Positions 15,434 through 22,747 of a stretch of 23,495 nt of DNA are shown piece by piece. Source of the stretch: a virus; the IMG/VR virus record IMGVR_UViG_3300043434_000971, positions 1 to 23,495 of that record; one strand, given 5' to 3'. Numbering within the stretch: the first letter of the stretch is position 1; each line of letters begins with the position of its first letter. The notes beneath the pieces were generated by a model, which saw nothing but the letters and a program-made list of their open reading frames with translations, made no database searches and was not told the origin of the DNA. The translations under genes were made by a program, and so were the position numbers.

Positions 15434-16806
15434 TGGAAAAAGTCGAAACTACTATTCTCAGAAATCTTCTCTTCAATAATGACTATTGCAGAAAAGTTCT
15501 CCCCTTTATTAAAAATGAATACTTTGAAAACTTGCATGAGAAAGTAGTTTTTGAGGAGATTTGTAAGTTTATTGTTGCTTATGAAAAACTTGCAACTAAA
15601 GAAGTTCTCCTCATTGAAACTGAAAAAAGAACAGATATTACTGAGGACACATACAAAACTATTTGTGATTATGTGTCTAAACTGGATAACAACGATGTTG
15701 ACTATAAATGGTTAGTCGATACTACTGAGAAGTGGTGTAGAGACCGTGCTATATATCTTGCACTTATGGAATCTATCAAGATTGCAGATGGTCAAGATGA
15801 AAAGAAGAATCGAGATGCAATTCCAAGTATTCTGTCTGATGCTCTAGCAGTTTCTTTCGATAATAATATTGGACACGATTACTTCAAGGATATCGAAAAA
15901 CGATATGAGTTCTACCATCAACGTGAGGACAAAATTCCTTTCGATTTGGAATTCTTCAACAAGATTACAAAGGGTGGTCTTCCTAACAAAACTCTCAACA
16001 TTGCTCTTGCGGGTACTGGTGTTGGTAAGTCTCTATTCATGTGTCATGTCGCTGCTTCTGTTTTACTTCAGGGTAAAAATGTTCTCTATATTACTTTGGA
16101 GATGGCAGAAGAGAGGATTGCGGAACGTATTGACTCAAATCTTTTGAATGTAAACATCAAAGATATTGAAACTCTACCCAAAGTAATGTTTGAATCAAAG
16201 GTAAGTAGTATCAGCAAAAAGAGTCAAGGTACTTTAATTATTAAAGAGTATCCAACTGCATCAGCACATGCAGGACACTTCAGAGCACTTCTTAATGAGT
16301 TATCACTTAAGAAGTCATTTAAACCCGATATTATCTTTATTGATTATCTGAATATTTGTGCTTCTTCAAGGTACAAGGGAAACAGCAATATCAACTCATA
16401 TACTTTTGTGAAAGCAATTGCTGAAGAACTTCGTGGATTGGCAGTTGAAACAAATGTTCCTATTGTATCTGCTACTCAGACCACTCGTTCTGGTTATGGT
16501 AACTCTGATGTTGAACTCACTGATACTTCTGAAAGTTTTGGTCTCCCTGCTACTGCTGACCTTATGTTTGCTCTTATCTCAACAGAGGAACTAGAGCAAC
16601 TTGGTCAGATTATGGTTAAACAATTGAAGAACAGATATAATGATCCTACAATGAATAAGAGATTTGTACTGGGAATCGATAGAGCAAAGATGCGTCTTTA
16701 TGATGTGGAGCAAAGTGCTCAAAAAGATATACTTGACTCTGGACAAGAAGACGAGTATAGTGATAATGAAGAAAAAACAAGTAAATTTTCTGGATTTAAA
16801 TTTTAA
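15433..16806 (+). CDS. 41: Replicative helicase gp41 (DnaB-like)
   Basis: The 457-residue product corresponds to T4 gp41 (475 residues), a hexameric 5'-3' helicase that works with the gp61 primase. It has a helical N-terminal domain (1-140), a linker, then the RecA-like domain starting near PFDLEFFNKITKGGLPNKT, with Walker A AGTGVGKS (193-200), the catalytic Glu in ITLEM (220-224), Walker B IIFIDYLN (300-307) and SATQTTRSG (346-354). The acidic C-terminus (SGQEDEYSDNEE) ends in FSGFKF. Starts and stops overlap neighbours as TAATG. The start of gp61 lies at the window end. Confidence 0.96.
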   Translation: MEKVETTILRNLLFNNDYCRKVLPFIKNEYFENLHEKVVFEEICKFIVAYEKLATKEVLLIETEKRTDITEDTYKTICDYVSKLDNNDVDYKWLVDTTEKWCRDRAIYLALMESIKIADGQDEKKNRDAIPSILSDALAVSFDNNIGHDYFKDIEKRYEFYHQREDKIPFDLEFFNKITKGGLPNKTLNIALAGTGVGKSLFMCHVAASVLLQGKNVLYITLEMAEERIAERIDSNLLNVNIKDIETLPKVMFESKVSSISKKSQGTLIIKEYPTASAHAGHFRALLNELSLKKSFKPDIIFIDYLNICASSRYKGNSNINSYTFVKAIAEELRGLAVETNVPIVSATQTTRSGYGNSDVELTDTSESFGLPATADLMFALISTEELEQLGQIMVKQLKNRYNDPTMNKRFVLGIDRAKMRLYDVEQSAQKDILDSGQEDEYSDNEEKTSKFSGFKF

Positions 16807-17216
16807 TGGAAAAGCAAGTTGATTTTGGCAAATATCAAGAATTTGTAGATGCAGTTACATCTGATGCTTCTAGAGATTTTGTATCTCTTGCAGATAGGAT
16901 GGTTGAACTGGATGAAAAGGGTGCAAACATCGAACGTCTTCTGACTGCTGGTGTTGGTATTAATGCTGAGGGTGGGGAGTTTCTTGAAATCATTAAAAAA
17001 ATGATTTTCCAAGGGAAACCTTGGAATGCAGATAACAAAGAGCATCTTATCATTGAACTTGGTGATTTGATGTGGTATGTGGCACAAGCATGTATGGCAC
17101 TTGAAGTTTCATTTGATGAAGTTGTTGCTCGTAATGTAAAAAAACTAGAAAAACGTTATCCTGGTGGAGCATTTGATGTTTATTATTCTGAAAATCGTGA
17201 GGAGGGAGATTTGTGA
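16806..17216 (+). CDS. mazG: MazG-type nucleotide pyrophosphohydrolase
   Basis: The 136-residue protein shows the all-alpha NTP pyrophosphatase signature: E55-x2-E58-x2-E61 in AEGGEFLEIIKK and E84-x2-D87 in IIELGDLMWYV, the four-plus acidic residues that hold Mg. This family splits nucleoside triphosphates to monophosphates; published work on a cyanophage MazG points to deoxynucleotides such as dGTP and dCTP rather than ppGpp, which would recycle host nucleotides. It follows gp41 by TAATG and overlaps the next start by 4 bases. The gene name is used for the family; the enzyme is a single-domain short form. Confidence 0.88.
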   Translation: MEKQVDFGKYQEFVDAVTSDASRDFVSLADRMVELDEKGANIERLLTAGVGINAEGGEFLEIIKKMIFQGKPWNADNKEHLIIELGDLMWYVAQACMALEVSFDEVVARNVKKLEKRYPGGAFDVYYSENREEGDL

Positions 17217-17389
17217 GTAAAGTAGTTATTGAAATGGATGTACGTTCTGCTGCTGCAATTCGGCAAGTCCTTTTTGAATCTCAAAAAGGATATACGACAG
17301 ATGTAAATACTGTTCCTCCTCGTATTTTTGATATTCGTGAAGTAATCACTGACCTTGATGATGCAATTAGTCAAGTAATAGAAAAATAA
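17213..17389 (+). CDS. Small conserved protein after MazG
   Basis: A GTG start at 17213 (GTGA overlap with the mazG stop, with GGAGGGAG 4-11 bases before it) opens a 58-residue frame: residues 2-12 SKVVIEMDVRS, then AAAIRQVLFESQKGY and an end in DDAISQVIEK. Alternating hydrophobic residues suggest a strand followed by helices. I do not recognise a domain. The strong ribosome site, overlap with mazG and terminator right after it support it as the last gene of the polymerase transcript. ATG 17234 is a weaker alternative start. Confidence 0.75.
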   Translation: MSKVVIEMDVRSAAAIRQVLFESQKGYTTDVNTVPPRIFDIREVITDLDDAISQVIEK

Positions 17390-17397
17390 AATATTTT

Positions 17398-17433
17398 AAA
17401 TCCCAATTTTCTAAATAAAAGAAATTGGGATTT
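17398..17433 (+). terminator. Terminator with a perfect 12-bp stem
   Basis: AAATCCCAATTT (17398-17409) pairs perfectly with AAATTGGGATTT (17422-17433), loop of 12 bases, and the last T run extends to 17436. The A-tract before and T-tract after the G-C core are those of a terminator that could work on both strands. It starts 8 bases after the stop of the 58-residue gene. Confidence 0.85.
17411..17418 (+). promoter_or_regulatory. Late-promoter variant in the terminator loop
   Basis: The loop contains CTAAATAA, close to the late consensus, 19 bases before ATG 17438. A late transcript starting near 17424 would contain only the 3' arm, so the hairpin would not form and the GGGA at 17427-17430 would be free as a ribosome site. 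Confidence 0.5.
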
Positions 17434-17437
17434 TTTA

Positions 17438-18580
17438 ATGGCAATTATTAACAGTAGTGGATATAGAATATTAAATGCTACAACAGTGATTAATATTTTA
17501 AATTCTAGTGCAGTTCAAAATAAAAATTATCCCCATATAAGAGCAAATTTTTATAATTTAAAAAAATCAAGTGATAGTAAACTTATAGTTATTATTAAGC
17601 AGCAATATTCTAGCAATATTGAGAGAATATATGATGACATTGCTAAATTGTTTGCTACTGATGTTTTGTTGGGTGGTCAAAAAGTTTTTACTACTGGTGA
17701 AAAATCCAATTTACTTGGCATTGATTATGAATTAACCCTTCAGAGAGCTACAAAAAAAGTTCAGATATTTTTTAAAAGTCAAAAGACAACTAAACCAAAA
17801 GTTCCAGAATTGCTTAGACCTGGAGTTTTGAATGAGGAGTATTTTGTCTCTAAGATAAATGACCAAGTAAAAAAAATTAATGAGGTAAAAATTGCAGTCG
17901 GTCTTCCTGATATATTTGACCCAAGTTTAAATCTTGTATTGTATGAAGATAATAGGCAAAAATATACAATAAATGGAATAACTTCAATTGAAAGAGTTGG
18001 TCAGGAGCTTGGAAAATCTGATGTTAGAATTAAAACTAAAAATAGAACTGAGGTAAATATATCTCTAAAAAAGGAAAATTTTTCTTTTTGGAGTAGTGCC
18101 AGTAAGTACTCTGCTGCAAAAGATGTTTTAGATTATCTTTCAAAAAATAATATTATTTCCATTTCCAGTAAGAATGGAAAAGGAAGTCTGACCGATAACT
18201 CCACTGGTAATAATTTAATTGGTATTAGATTAAAGGCAACTATTGGTGAAATTAAAAAATATTGTTTTGGTGGTGAGGGAAACCAAGTTGACTATATTCT
18301 TATTCAATCTTTTAATGTTGGTGATTTTAGAGATGTTAGAAAAGTTGGGGGTGGACAAGAATATAAATTGGAGTTAAACTCGGCATTAATCTATAAAGAA
18401 ATTGCAAATGATATTATAAGAATGAGAGATAATGTTTATTTGACTATTGTTCCTAGTTCTGATAATGCATCTGCTCTTACTCCAAATTACCCTGGGTTTA
18501 GGATACAGTTTGCAACTGCTGCTGCATCCTCCAAATACTATGAACCAACTATACCTGCAAATTCATTGGGAAGACTGTAA
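17438..18580 (+). CDS. Unknown late protein with possible nuclease-like motif
   Basis: I do not recognise a characterised family for this 380-residue protein, although similar proteins exist in marine myoviruses as far as I recall. It has no signal peptide or membrane segment. A striking stretch is VGQELGKSDVRIKTKN (187-202) followed by VNISLKKENFSFW (206-218): E190, D195, then S209-x-K211, which resembles the E / D / (S)xK layout of some PD-(D/E)XK nucleases where the middle acid is replaced. A second glycine-rich part is FGGEGNQVDYILI (277-289). Start ATG 17438 has GGGA 7 bases upstream. The late-promoter box and following internal-protein genes suggest late expression. The nuclease idea is low confidence. 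Confidence 0.7.
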   Translation: MAIINSSGYRILNATTVINILNSSAVQNKNYPHIRANFYNLKKSSDSKLIVIIKQQYSSNIERIYDDIAKLFATDVLLGGQKVFTTGEKSNLLGIDYELTLQRATKKVQIFFKSQKTTKPKVPELLRPGVLNEEYFVSKINDQVKKINEVKIAVGLPDIFDPSLNLVLYEDNRQKYTINGITSIERVGQELGKSDVRIKTKNRTEVNISLKKENFSFWSSASKYSAAKDVLDYLSKNNIISISSKNGKGSLTDNSTGNNLIGIRLKATIGEIKKYCFGGEGNQVDYILIQSFNVGDFRDVRKVGGGQEYKLELNSALIYKEIANDIIRMRDNVYLTIVPSSDNASALTPNYPGFRIQFATAAASSKYYEPTIPANSLGRL

Positions 18581-18581
18581 A

Positions 18582-18589
18582 TATAAATA
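18582..18589 (+). promoter_or_regulatory. Perfect late promoter upstream of the nucleotidyltransferase
   Basis: TATAAATA, exact consensus, lies in the 27-base gap, 18 bases before ATG 18608. It is the best placed late promoter of the window. Confidence 0.75.
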
Positions 18590-18607
18590 TTTAAAAACCA
18601 AGTAATA

Positions 18608-19804
18608 ATGAAGACTTTTGCTAAATTTTTTAACGAAGCAGTAGAGACCCAAGCATCTACCGAGGCAAAGAACCGTGGACTTGTTGGTAATGGGCATGGT
18701 GATTGGTATGATAAGCAGGGAAATTTTGTTGCAAAAACAGTTAAGGGGAAGTTAAAGTTTTTTGGGCAAGGCGATACCATATCTCAAGATGGAATACCTG
18801 GGGAAGAGATAAAAAAGGAACCTAAGAAACAACAAGCAACCATTGCACCAGAGAAAGAAGAGCAACCCCAGGTGAATGGAGTGGCAATCGTTGTTGGTAG
18901 ATTCAATCCGCCATCTAAAAATCATGAAGCACTTTTAAAAGTTGGAATGTCCCAAGCAAAAAGACGTGGATTTGAATATAGAATTTACCCCAGTAGGATT
19001 CAGGATTATATGACTAATCCACTAAATCCTTCTACTAAAATTGCATATATGCAGGCACTTTTTCCTGACTATGCCGAATATATTGTTGATGATGAAGAGG
19101 CAAAAACAGTTTTTAATATACTGGAATCTGTCTATGGGAGTGGATATACTGACGTAATAATTGTTGTTGGGCAAGATAGACTTGGAGAATTTCAGAGTTT
19201 AATTCATAAGGGTGATGGGCAAAACTATCAATTTAATAGTATTGAAGTTATTCCATCTGGAGTTAAAGACCCAGATAGTGAAGTGGAAACTCCAGGGTCT
19301 TCTGCATTGATGAGAGCAGCAGCAGCAGTTAATGATTATGATAAATTCATAATGGGACTTCCTTCTAGTGTAAATGAAAATGATGCTGCAGCATTATTTG
19401 ATGATGTAAAAAAATCATTGAAGGTGACGGAAGATACTGAGGTTTGGAAAATAGAACCACTTTTGGATTATGATGCTTTGAGGTGGAACTATAAGAATGA
19501 TGGATTATATGAGGTAGACACTTTAGTAGAGAATTTAAACACTGGACTTGTTGGAAAAATTATTCGCAGAGGAGCAAATTATTTAATTTGTGTAACAGAG
19601 TCTGGAGTAATGTTTAAGAGTTGGTTGAAGGATGTGAGGGAAGTATTTGAGATCGGAACGACTGAGTATTTACAGCACGCACAAGAAATGACACCAGGAC
19701 AACCAGTTCTTTCATTTACTGATATTTTAGTAAAAAGGACTATTCCCCAATTCAGACCAAAAATACTAAATACTAGTAGGAAAAAATTGTCTAGGGTAAA
19801 ATGA
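18608..19804 (+). CDS. Nucleotidyltransferase with capsid-targeting-like N-terminus
   Basis: The 398-residue protein has four parts. Residues 1-10 (MKTFAKFFNE) closely match the T4 internal-protein capsid-targeting peptide, with Glu10-Ala11 where gp21 cuts in T4. Residues about 19-55 form a GHGDWYDKQGNFVAKTVKG module seen in phage proteins. Residues 92-250 are a cytidylyl/adenylyltransferase core: VVGRFNPPSKNHEALL (95-110, the second His of HxGH kept as H106, the first replaced), VVGQDR (186-191) and GSSALMR (230-236) in place of the ISSTxxR motif. A C-terminal domain (about 300-350) contains LVENLNTGLVGKIIRRG. It overlaps the next gene by ATGA. Substrate unknown. Similar phage genes are sometimes annotated as cytidylyltransferases. 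Confidence 0.82.
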   Translation: MKTFAKFFNEAVETQASTEAKNRGLVGNGHGDWYDKQGNFVAKTVKGKLKFFGQGDTISQDGIPGEEIKKEPKKQQATIAPEKEEQPQVNGVAIVVGRFNPPSKNHEALLKVGMSQAKRRGFEYRIYPSRIQDYMTNPLNPSTKIAYMQALFPDYAEYIVDDEEAKTVFNILESVYGSGYTDVIIVVGQDRLGEFQSLIHKGDGQNYQFNSIEVIPSGVKDPDSEVETPGSSALMRAAAAVNDYDKFIMGLPSSVNENDAAALFDDVKKSLKVTEDTEVWKIEPLLDYDALRWNYKNDGLYEVDTLVENLNTGLVGKIIRRGANYLICVTESGVMFKSWLKDVREVFEIGTTEYLQHAQEMTPGQPVLSFTDILVKRTIPQFRPKILNTSRKKLSRVK

Positions 19805-21246
19805 CCTATTGGGAAAAGTATATTTCTGAAGAAATGACTGCTGCTCAAAAAAAGAAAGCAGCAGAAGGAATTTTGGACGACTTAACGGGAAAGGGAAAAG
19901 ATAAAAAAAATAAAAAGAATAAAAAAGGTGCTTCTGCTTATCAAGAATATCTCAATAAGCAGTTGGAATTTAAGAAGAAAAAATACGAAGACCAGAAAAA
20001 AAGACAACTGGAAAAGATAAAGCAAAAGGGTGAAAGTGAAACTAAATCTGAGAAGGAAAAAGCAAAAGAGGCATTGAGAAATGTCAAAATGCAGAGAATA
20101 TCCTATAAAGATGATGATTTGAGTTCTCATGCCAAAGCAATAGAAAATCTTGGATCTCTTGCTTCTGGTGTTACGAAAGCTGCTTATCATGGAGTAAAGT
20201 CACTACAAAAGAAAAAAGAGTCAGAGTCTGCAGCAAAAAAAGCAGTAAAAACGCAACCAGAAAAGAAAGAGCCAGGAAAACCAGGAAGACCAAAAAGTAA
20301 AAGTGCGGATAGAAATACTAACCCCGCAACTGAAGCACCAGAAAGAAAAATACTAGTTCCGTCAACAAAAAGACTTTTGCCAGCAAATAAAAAAATTGCA
20401 CCTTCTGGTGGAACACCATATCAAGCATCTCCTGCTCCAGATAGAGAAACTGGGATGAGACTTGGGCAAAGAGCAAGAAGAAATCCAGCACTAAAATCAG
20501 CACTCATTAAATCTAGAATGGAAGAATACTCGAATTGGAAAGAGGAATTTATTTTTGAAGTTGATGATAAGATGAGTAAAGTTGAAAAGAAAAAAGTTAT
20601 CGATATTATGAAAGGCAAAAATAATATAGAAATCAATCCAACTGTTTCTGAAGACCATAAAGAAATAGCAAGTGGAAAAAAGAAAGATGATGAGGGATAC
20701 ATGGTAAATGTTGAATTGGACCAAATGGAAAGAGCAATAAAAGCACTTCGCAAAAAGGTAAAAAAATCCGATATGCAACTTCCTGCTTGGGTGCAATCAA
20801 AAATTACTAGGGCAGCAGAATATGTTGATACTGCATCCGAGTATCTCCAAAGCGATGAAAAACTTTCAGAAGAAATTGATAAAAAAAAACTTTTATTGAT
20901 GCTTGTTTTAAAAGCAGCAGATAATGCAAAAAGAAAAAAAAATTCCCAATTAATTAATGGTATTATTGGAGAAGCAATTGATAAGTCCAAAATGAAGTGC
21001 AATAAACCAAAAGCACAAGCACATGGATCGGGAGAAACTGGGAAATCTCATGTTGTTAAGGCATGTGAAGATGGAAAGGAAAAATTGATTCGTTTTGGGC
21101 AACTTGGAGTTAAAGGTTCTCCAAAAAAAGAGGGTGAATCCGATGCATATGCAAGTCGTCGTCATAGATTTCAAACAAGACACGCAAAAAATATTGCAAG
21201 GGGAAAAATGAGTGCTGCCTACTGGGCAAATAAAGTTAAGTGGTGA
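19801..21246 (+). CDS. Lysine-rich DUF5872-like protein, possible internal head protein
   Basis: The 481-residue protein is very rich in Lys and Glu. It begins MTYWEKYISE, again ten residues ending in Glu and similar to the T4 capsid-targeting peptide. A charged helical region follows (30-95), then an AT-hook-like PGRPKSK (161-167), a conserved helical segment LPAWVQSKITRAAEYVDTA (327-345) and a C-terminal domain (about 397-481) with SHVVKACEDGKEKLIRFG and SAAYWANKVKW that matches DUF5872, a domain seen in phages and giant viruses, of unknown role. Base composition and the repeated AAA/AAG runs reflect the lysines. Translation is coupled to the nucleotidyltransferase. A DNA-bound protein packed inside the head is the likeliest idea, but only inferred. 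Confidence 0.8.
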   Translation: MTYWEKYISEEMTAAQKKKAAEGILDDLTGKGKDKKNKKNKKGASAYQEYLNKQLEFKKKKYEDQKKRQLEKIKQKGESETKSEKEKAKEALRNVKMQRISYKDDDLSSHAKAIENLGSLASGVTKAAYHGVKSLQKKKESESAAKKAVKTQPEKKEPGKPGRPKSKSADRNTNPATEAPERKILVPSTKRLLPANKKIAPSGGTPYQASPAPDRETGMRLGQRARRNPALKSALIKSRMEEYSNWKEEFIFEVDDKMSKVEKKKVIDIMKGKNNIEINPTVSEDHKEIASGKKKDDEGYMVNVELDQMERAIKALRKKVKKSDMQLPAWVQSKITRAAEYVDTASEYLQSDEKLSEEIDKKKLLLMLVLKAADNAKRKKNSQLINGIIGEAIDKSKMKCNKPKAQAHGSGETGKSHVVKACEDGKEKLIRFGQLGVKGSPKKEGESDAYASRRHRFQTRHAKNIARGKMSAAYWANKVKW

Positions 21247-21261
21247 TTAAAGACACTTTGG

Positions 21262-21269
21262 AATAAATA
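21262..21269 (+). promoter_or_regulatory. Late-type promoter box upstream of the 59-residue gene
   Basis: AATAAATA lies 16 bases after the previous stop and 27 bases before ATG 21297, nearly the same spacing as at gp3. It matches seven of eight consensus bases. Confidence 0.62.
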
Positions 21270-21296
21270 AGTTTAGTCCAACATACGGAGGTCATT

Positions 21297-21476
21297 ATGG
21301 ACTTTATTGTAGCTGTTGCAAAACCACTTCTTCTTAGAATTGCAACCCATCCATCAGTTAAGAATCTTGTTATTGAACTTCTTGAAAAGTATGTAAATAC
21401 CACAGATAATAGCATTGACAATATGATTCTTGCTACTGTTAAGGAATTACTTTTCAAACCACAATCTAATTCATAA
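21297..21476 (+). CDS. Small conserved protein
   Basis: The ATG at 21297 has GGAGG 5 bases upstream (21287-21291) and opens a 59-residue frame: MDFIVAVAKPLLLRIATHPS, then VKNLVIELLEKYVNTTDN and an end in LLFKPQSNS. It looks amphipathic and helical with a hydrophobic N-terminus, but it is not a clear membrane protein. It is alone between a late-type promoter and a terminator, so it is probably a late product made in large amounts. I recall similar short proteins in marine T4-like phages, without known function. Confidence 0.8.
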   Translation: MDFIVAVAKPLLLRIATHPSVKNLVIELLEKYVNTTDNSIDNMILATVKELLFKPQSNS

Positions 21477-21497
21477 TTTAGATAATATGAATCGTGA

Positions 21498-21523
21498 GGG
21501 CAAAGAAACACTTTGCCCTTTTT
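21498..21523 (+). terminator. Rho-independent terminator after the 59-residue gene
   Basis: GGGCAAAG (21498-21505) pairs perfectly with CTTTGCCC (21511-21518), loop AAACA, followed by five T. It is a compact strong terminator. Confidence 0.93.
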
Positions 21524-21530
21524 ATAAATA
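21523..21530 (+). promoter_or_regulatory. Perfect late promoter fused to the terminator
   Basis: TATAAATA begins with the last T of the terminator T-tract and lies 32 bases before ATG 21563. It would drive the Ig-like virion protein and the genes after it. Confidence 0.75.
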
Positions 21531-21562
21531 TCTTTAGGAAAAAAATTACGGAAAAGAACAAA

Positions 21563-22369
21563 ATGGCACTCTGGGGTAAAAAGGACGACATTTATTCTGC
21601 TGGCACTATTACAGTGAATTATTCCAATAAAACTGTAACTGGTTCTGGCACCACATTCACTGCACTGAGTGTCGGTGATGTTATCACTGTCGGAGCTGGT
21701 GCTACCTTTGGTGAAGCAGTTGTATCTGGAATTACTTCCGATACTGTAATCTCGATTGCTTCTACACAATATTTAAGTGGTGCAGCAATTTCTGGAGTCG
21801 AGTGGACTGCATCACAAAAACCAAAATACACTTTGCATGATTCTAATTATTCCGCAACTGAAATTCTTGGTGCTGATGAGAATGAAGTGGCATCATCCAC
21901 ATTAGAATTATCTCATGCTGGATGGGTTGGAGTTCATACTTATATTGATAGTCACGGAACTCTTAGAAGAAAGACCGAAGTTCTTGTTGCTATGTCTGGC
22001 ATCACTACTGGGGTGGCAAGCACAACAGGGGTTGGTGGTGATGCGGCAGATGATACACTACTTCCAGATACTGTTATTTCTATTGTAACTCAACCATCTA
22101 ATGTTGGTGTTGCTACTACAGCACTTCCACAAACAGTTAACTTTAGTGTCGTTGCTTCCACATCACCTGTTTCTCAGGCAGTCACATATCAGTGGCAAAG
22201 AAGCACAAATGGAGGAACTTCGTACACCAATGTTGGTGGAGCAACTACCTCTGCTGTTAGTGTTGCGGTAACCGACACCACACCAAATGGTTACCTATAT
22301 CGTGTTGTTCTCAACTCTACTGGTGCTACACAAGTTACATCTAACTCCGCAACTCTCACCGTATCTTGA
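21563..22369 (+). CDS. Virion protein with Ig-like domain
   Basis: The 268-residue product starts MALWGKKDDIYSAGTITVNY; the first part (10-85) is Gly/Thr/Val-rich beta sequence of the type found in phage surface proteins. Residues 105-150 contain AGWVGVHTYIDSHGTLRRKTEVLVAM, a conserved end block of marine phage structural proteins. The C-terminal part (about 172-268) has VTYQWQRSTNGGTSY (207-221) and NGYLYRVVLNS (242-252), the W and Y-x-(C) positions of an Ig-like fold. Such domains decorate heads or tails and can bind cell-surface sugars, as in T4 Hoc. The frame extends to 21494 through the terminator, so ATG 21563 with GGA 10 bases upstream is used. Confidence 0.83.
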   Translation: MALWGKKDDIYSAGTITVNYSNKTVTGSGTTFTALSVGDVITVGAGATFGEAVVSGITSDTVISIASTQYLSGAAISGVEWTASQKPKYTLHDSNYSATEILGADENEVASSTLELSHAGWVGVHTYIDSHGTLRRKTEVLVAMSGITTGVASTTGVGGDAADDTLLPDTVISIVTQPSNVGVATTALPQTVNFSVVASTSPVSQAVTYQWQRSTNGGTSYTNVGGATTSAVSVAVTDTTPNGYLYRVVLNSTGATQVTSNSATLTVS

Positions 22370-22375
22370 TGAAAT

Positions 22376-22747
22376 ATGAGATTTGATGAGTTGAATGAGG
22401 ACAATTATCTCCTTTTTGCCATTAAACATTATGAAAATCCTCAAGCAGTAACAAAAGAAGATTTTTATGATGATTTAAAACGTTTTAAGTGGATAAAAAA
22501 GTTACTAAGAAGATATAAAAAAGATGGGGAACTAAAAGTACATCTTTTAATTAATCACTTCATTATTTTATATAATGTATTTGGTGATGCTGCTACTCCC
22601 CTCTTATTTTATAAATTAGATGAAGAATTTTGGGAAGTATTGAAAACTTTTATTGTTTATCTTGGCAGACTGCCAGAATATCCTTTAACCAAAATTCACG
22701 ATATACCACTTGATGATGAATGTCTAAAAATACTTAGTTCAATCTAA
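22376..22747 (+). CDS. Conserved phage protein of unknown function
   Basis: The 123-residue protein begins MRFDELNEDNYLLFAIKHYENP and has a basic helix FKWIKKLLRRYKKDGELK followed by LLINHFIILYNVFGDAATPLLFYKL, then LKTFIVYLGRLPEY. This pattern is strongly conserved among marine T4-like phages, to my memory (a DUF7207-type protein), without known role. It is likely all helix and cytoplasmic or virion-associated. No good ribosome site is visible 5' of ATG 22376; coupling with the Ig-like gene, which ends 6 bases before, may supply ribosomes. It overlaps the next start by TAATG. Confidence 0.8.
   Translation: MRFDELNEDNYLLFAIKHYENPQAVTKEDFYDDLKRFKWIKKLLRRYKKDGELKVHLLINHFIILYNVFGDAATPLLFYKLDEEFWEVLKTFIVYLGRLPEYPLTKIHDIPLDDECLKILSSI

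Noticed and set aside
17398-17433. Perfect inverted repeat as an attachment site or mobile element end
   Set aside because: Adjacent T-tract, position after a stop codon and lack of any integrase or transposase make a terminator the simpler reading.
20421-21002. Long open frame on the - strand (193 codons)
   Set aside because: It is opposite the lysine-rich DUF5872-like gene; AAA/AAG codons read as Phe/Leu without stops on the other strand. No ribosome site, promoter or sensible protein pattern.
21494-21562. Upstream in-frame extension of the Ig-like virion protein
   Set aside because: It runs through the terminator and late promoter, so it cannot be on the same late transcript as the gene.
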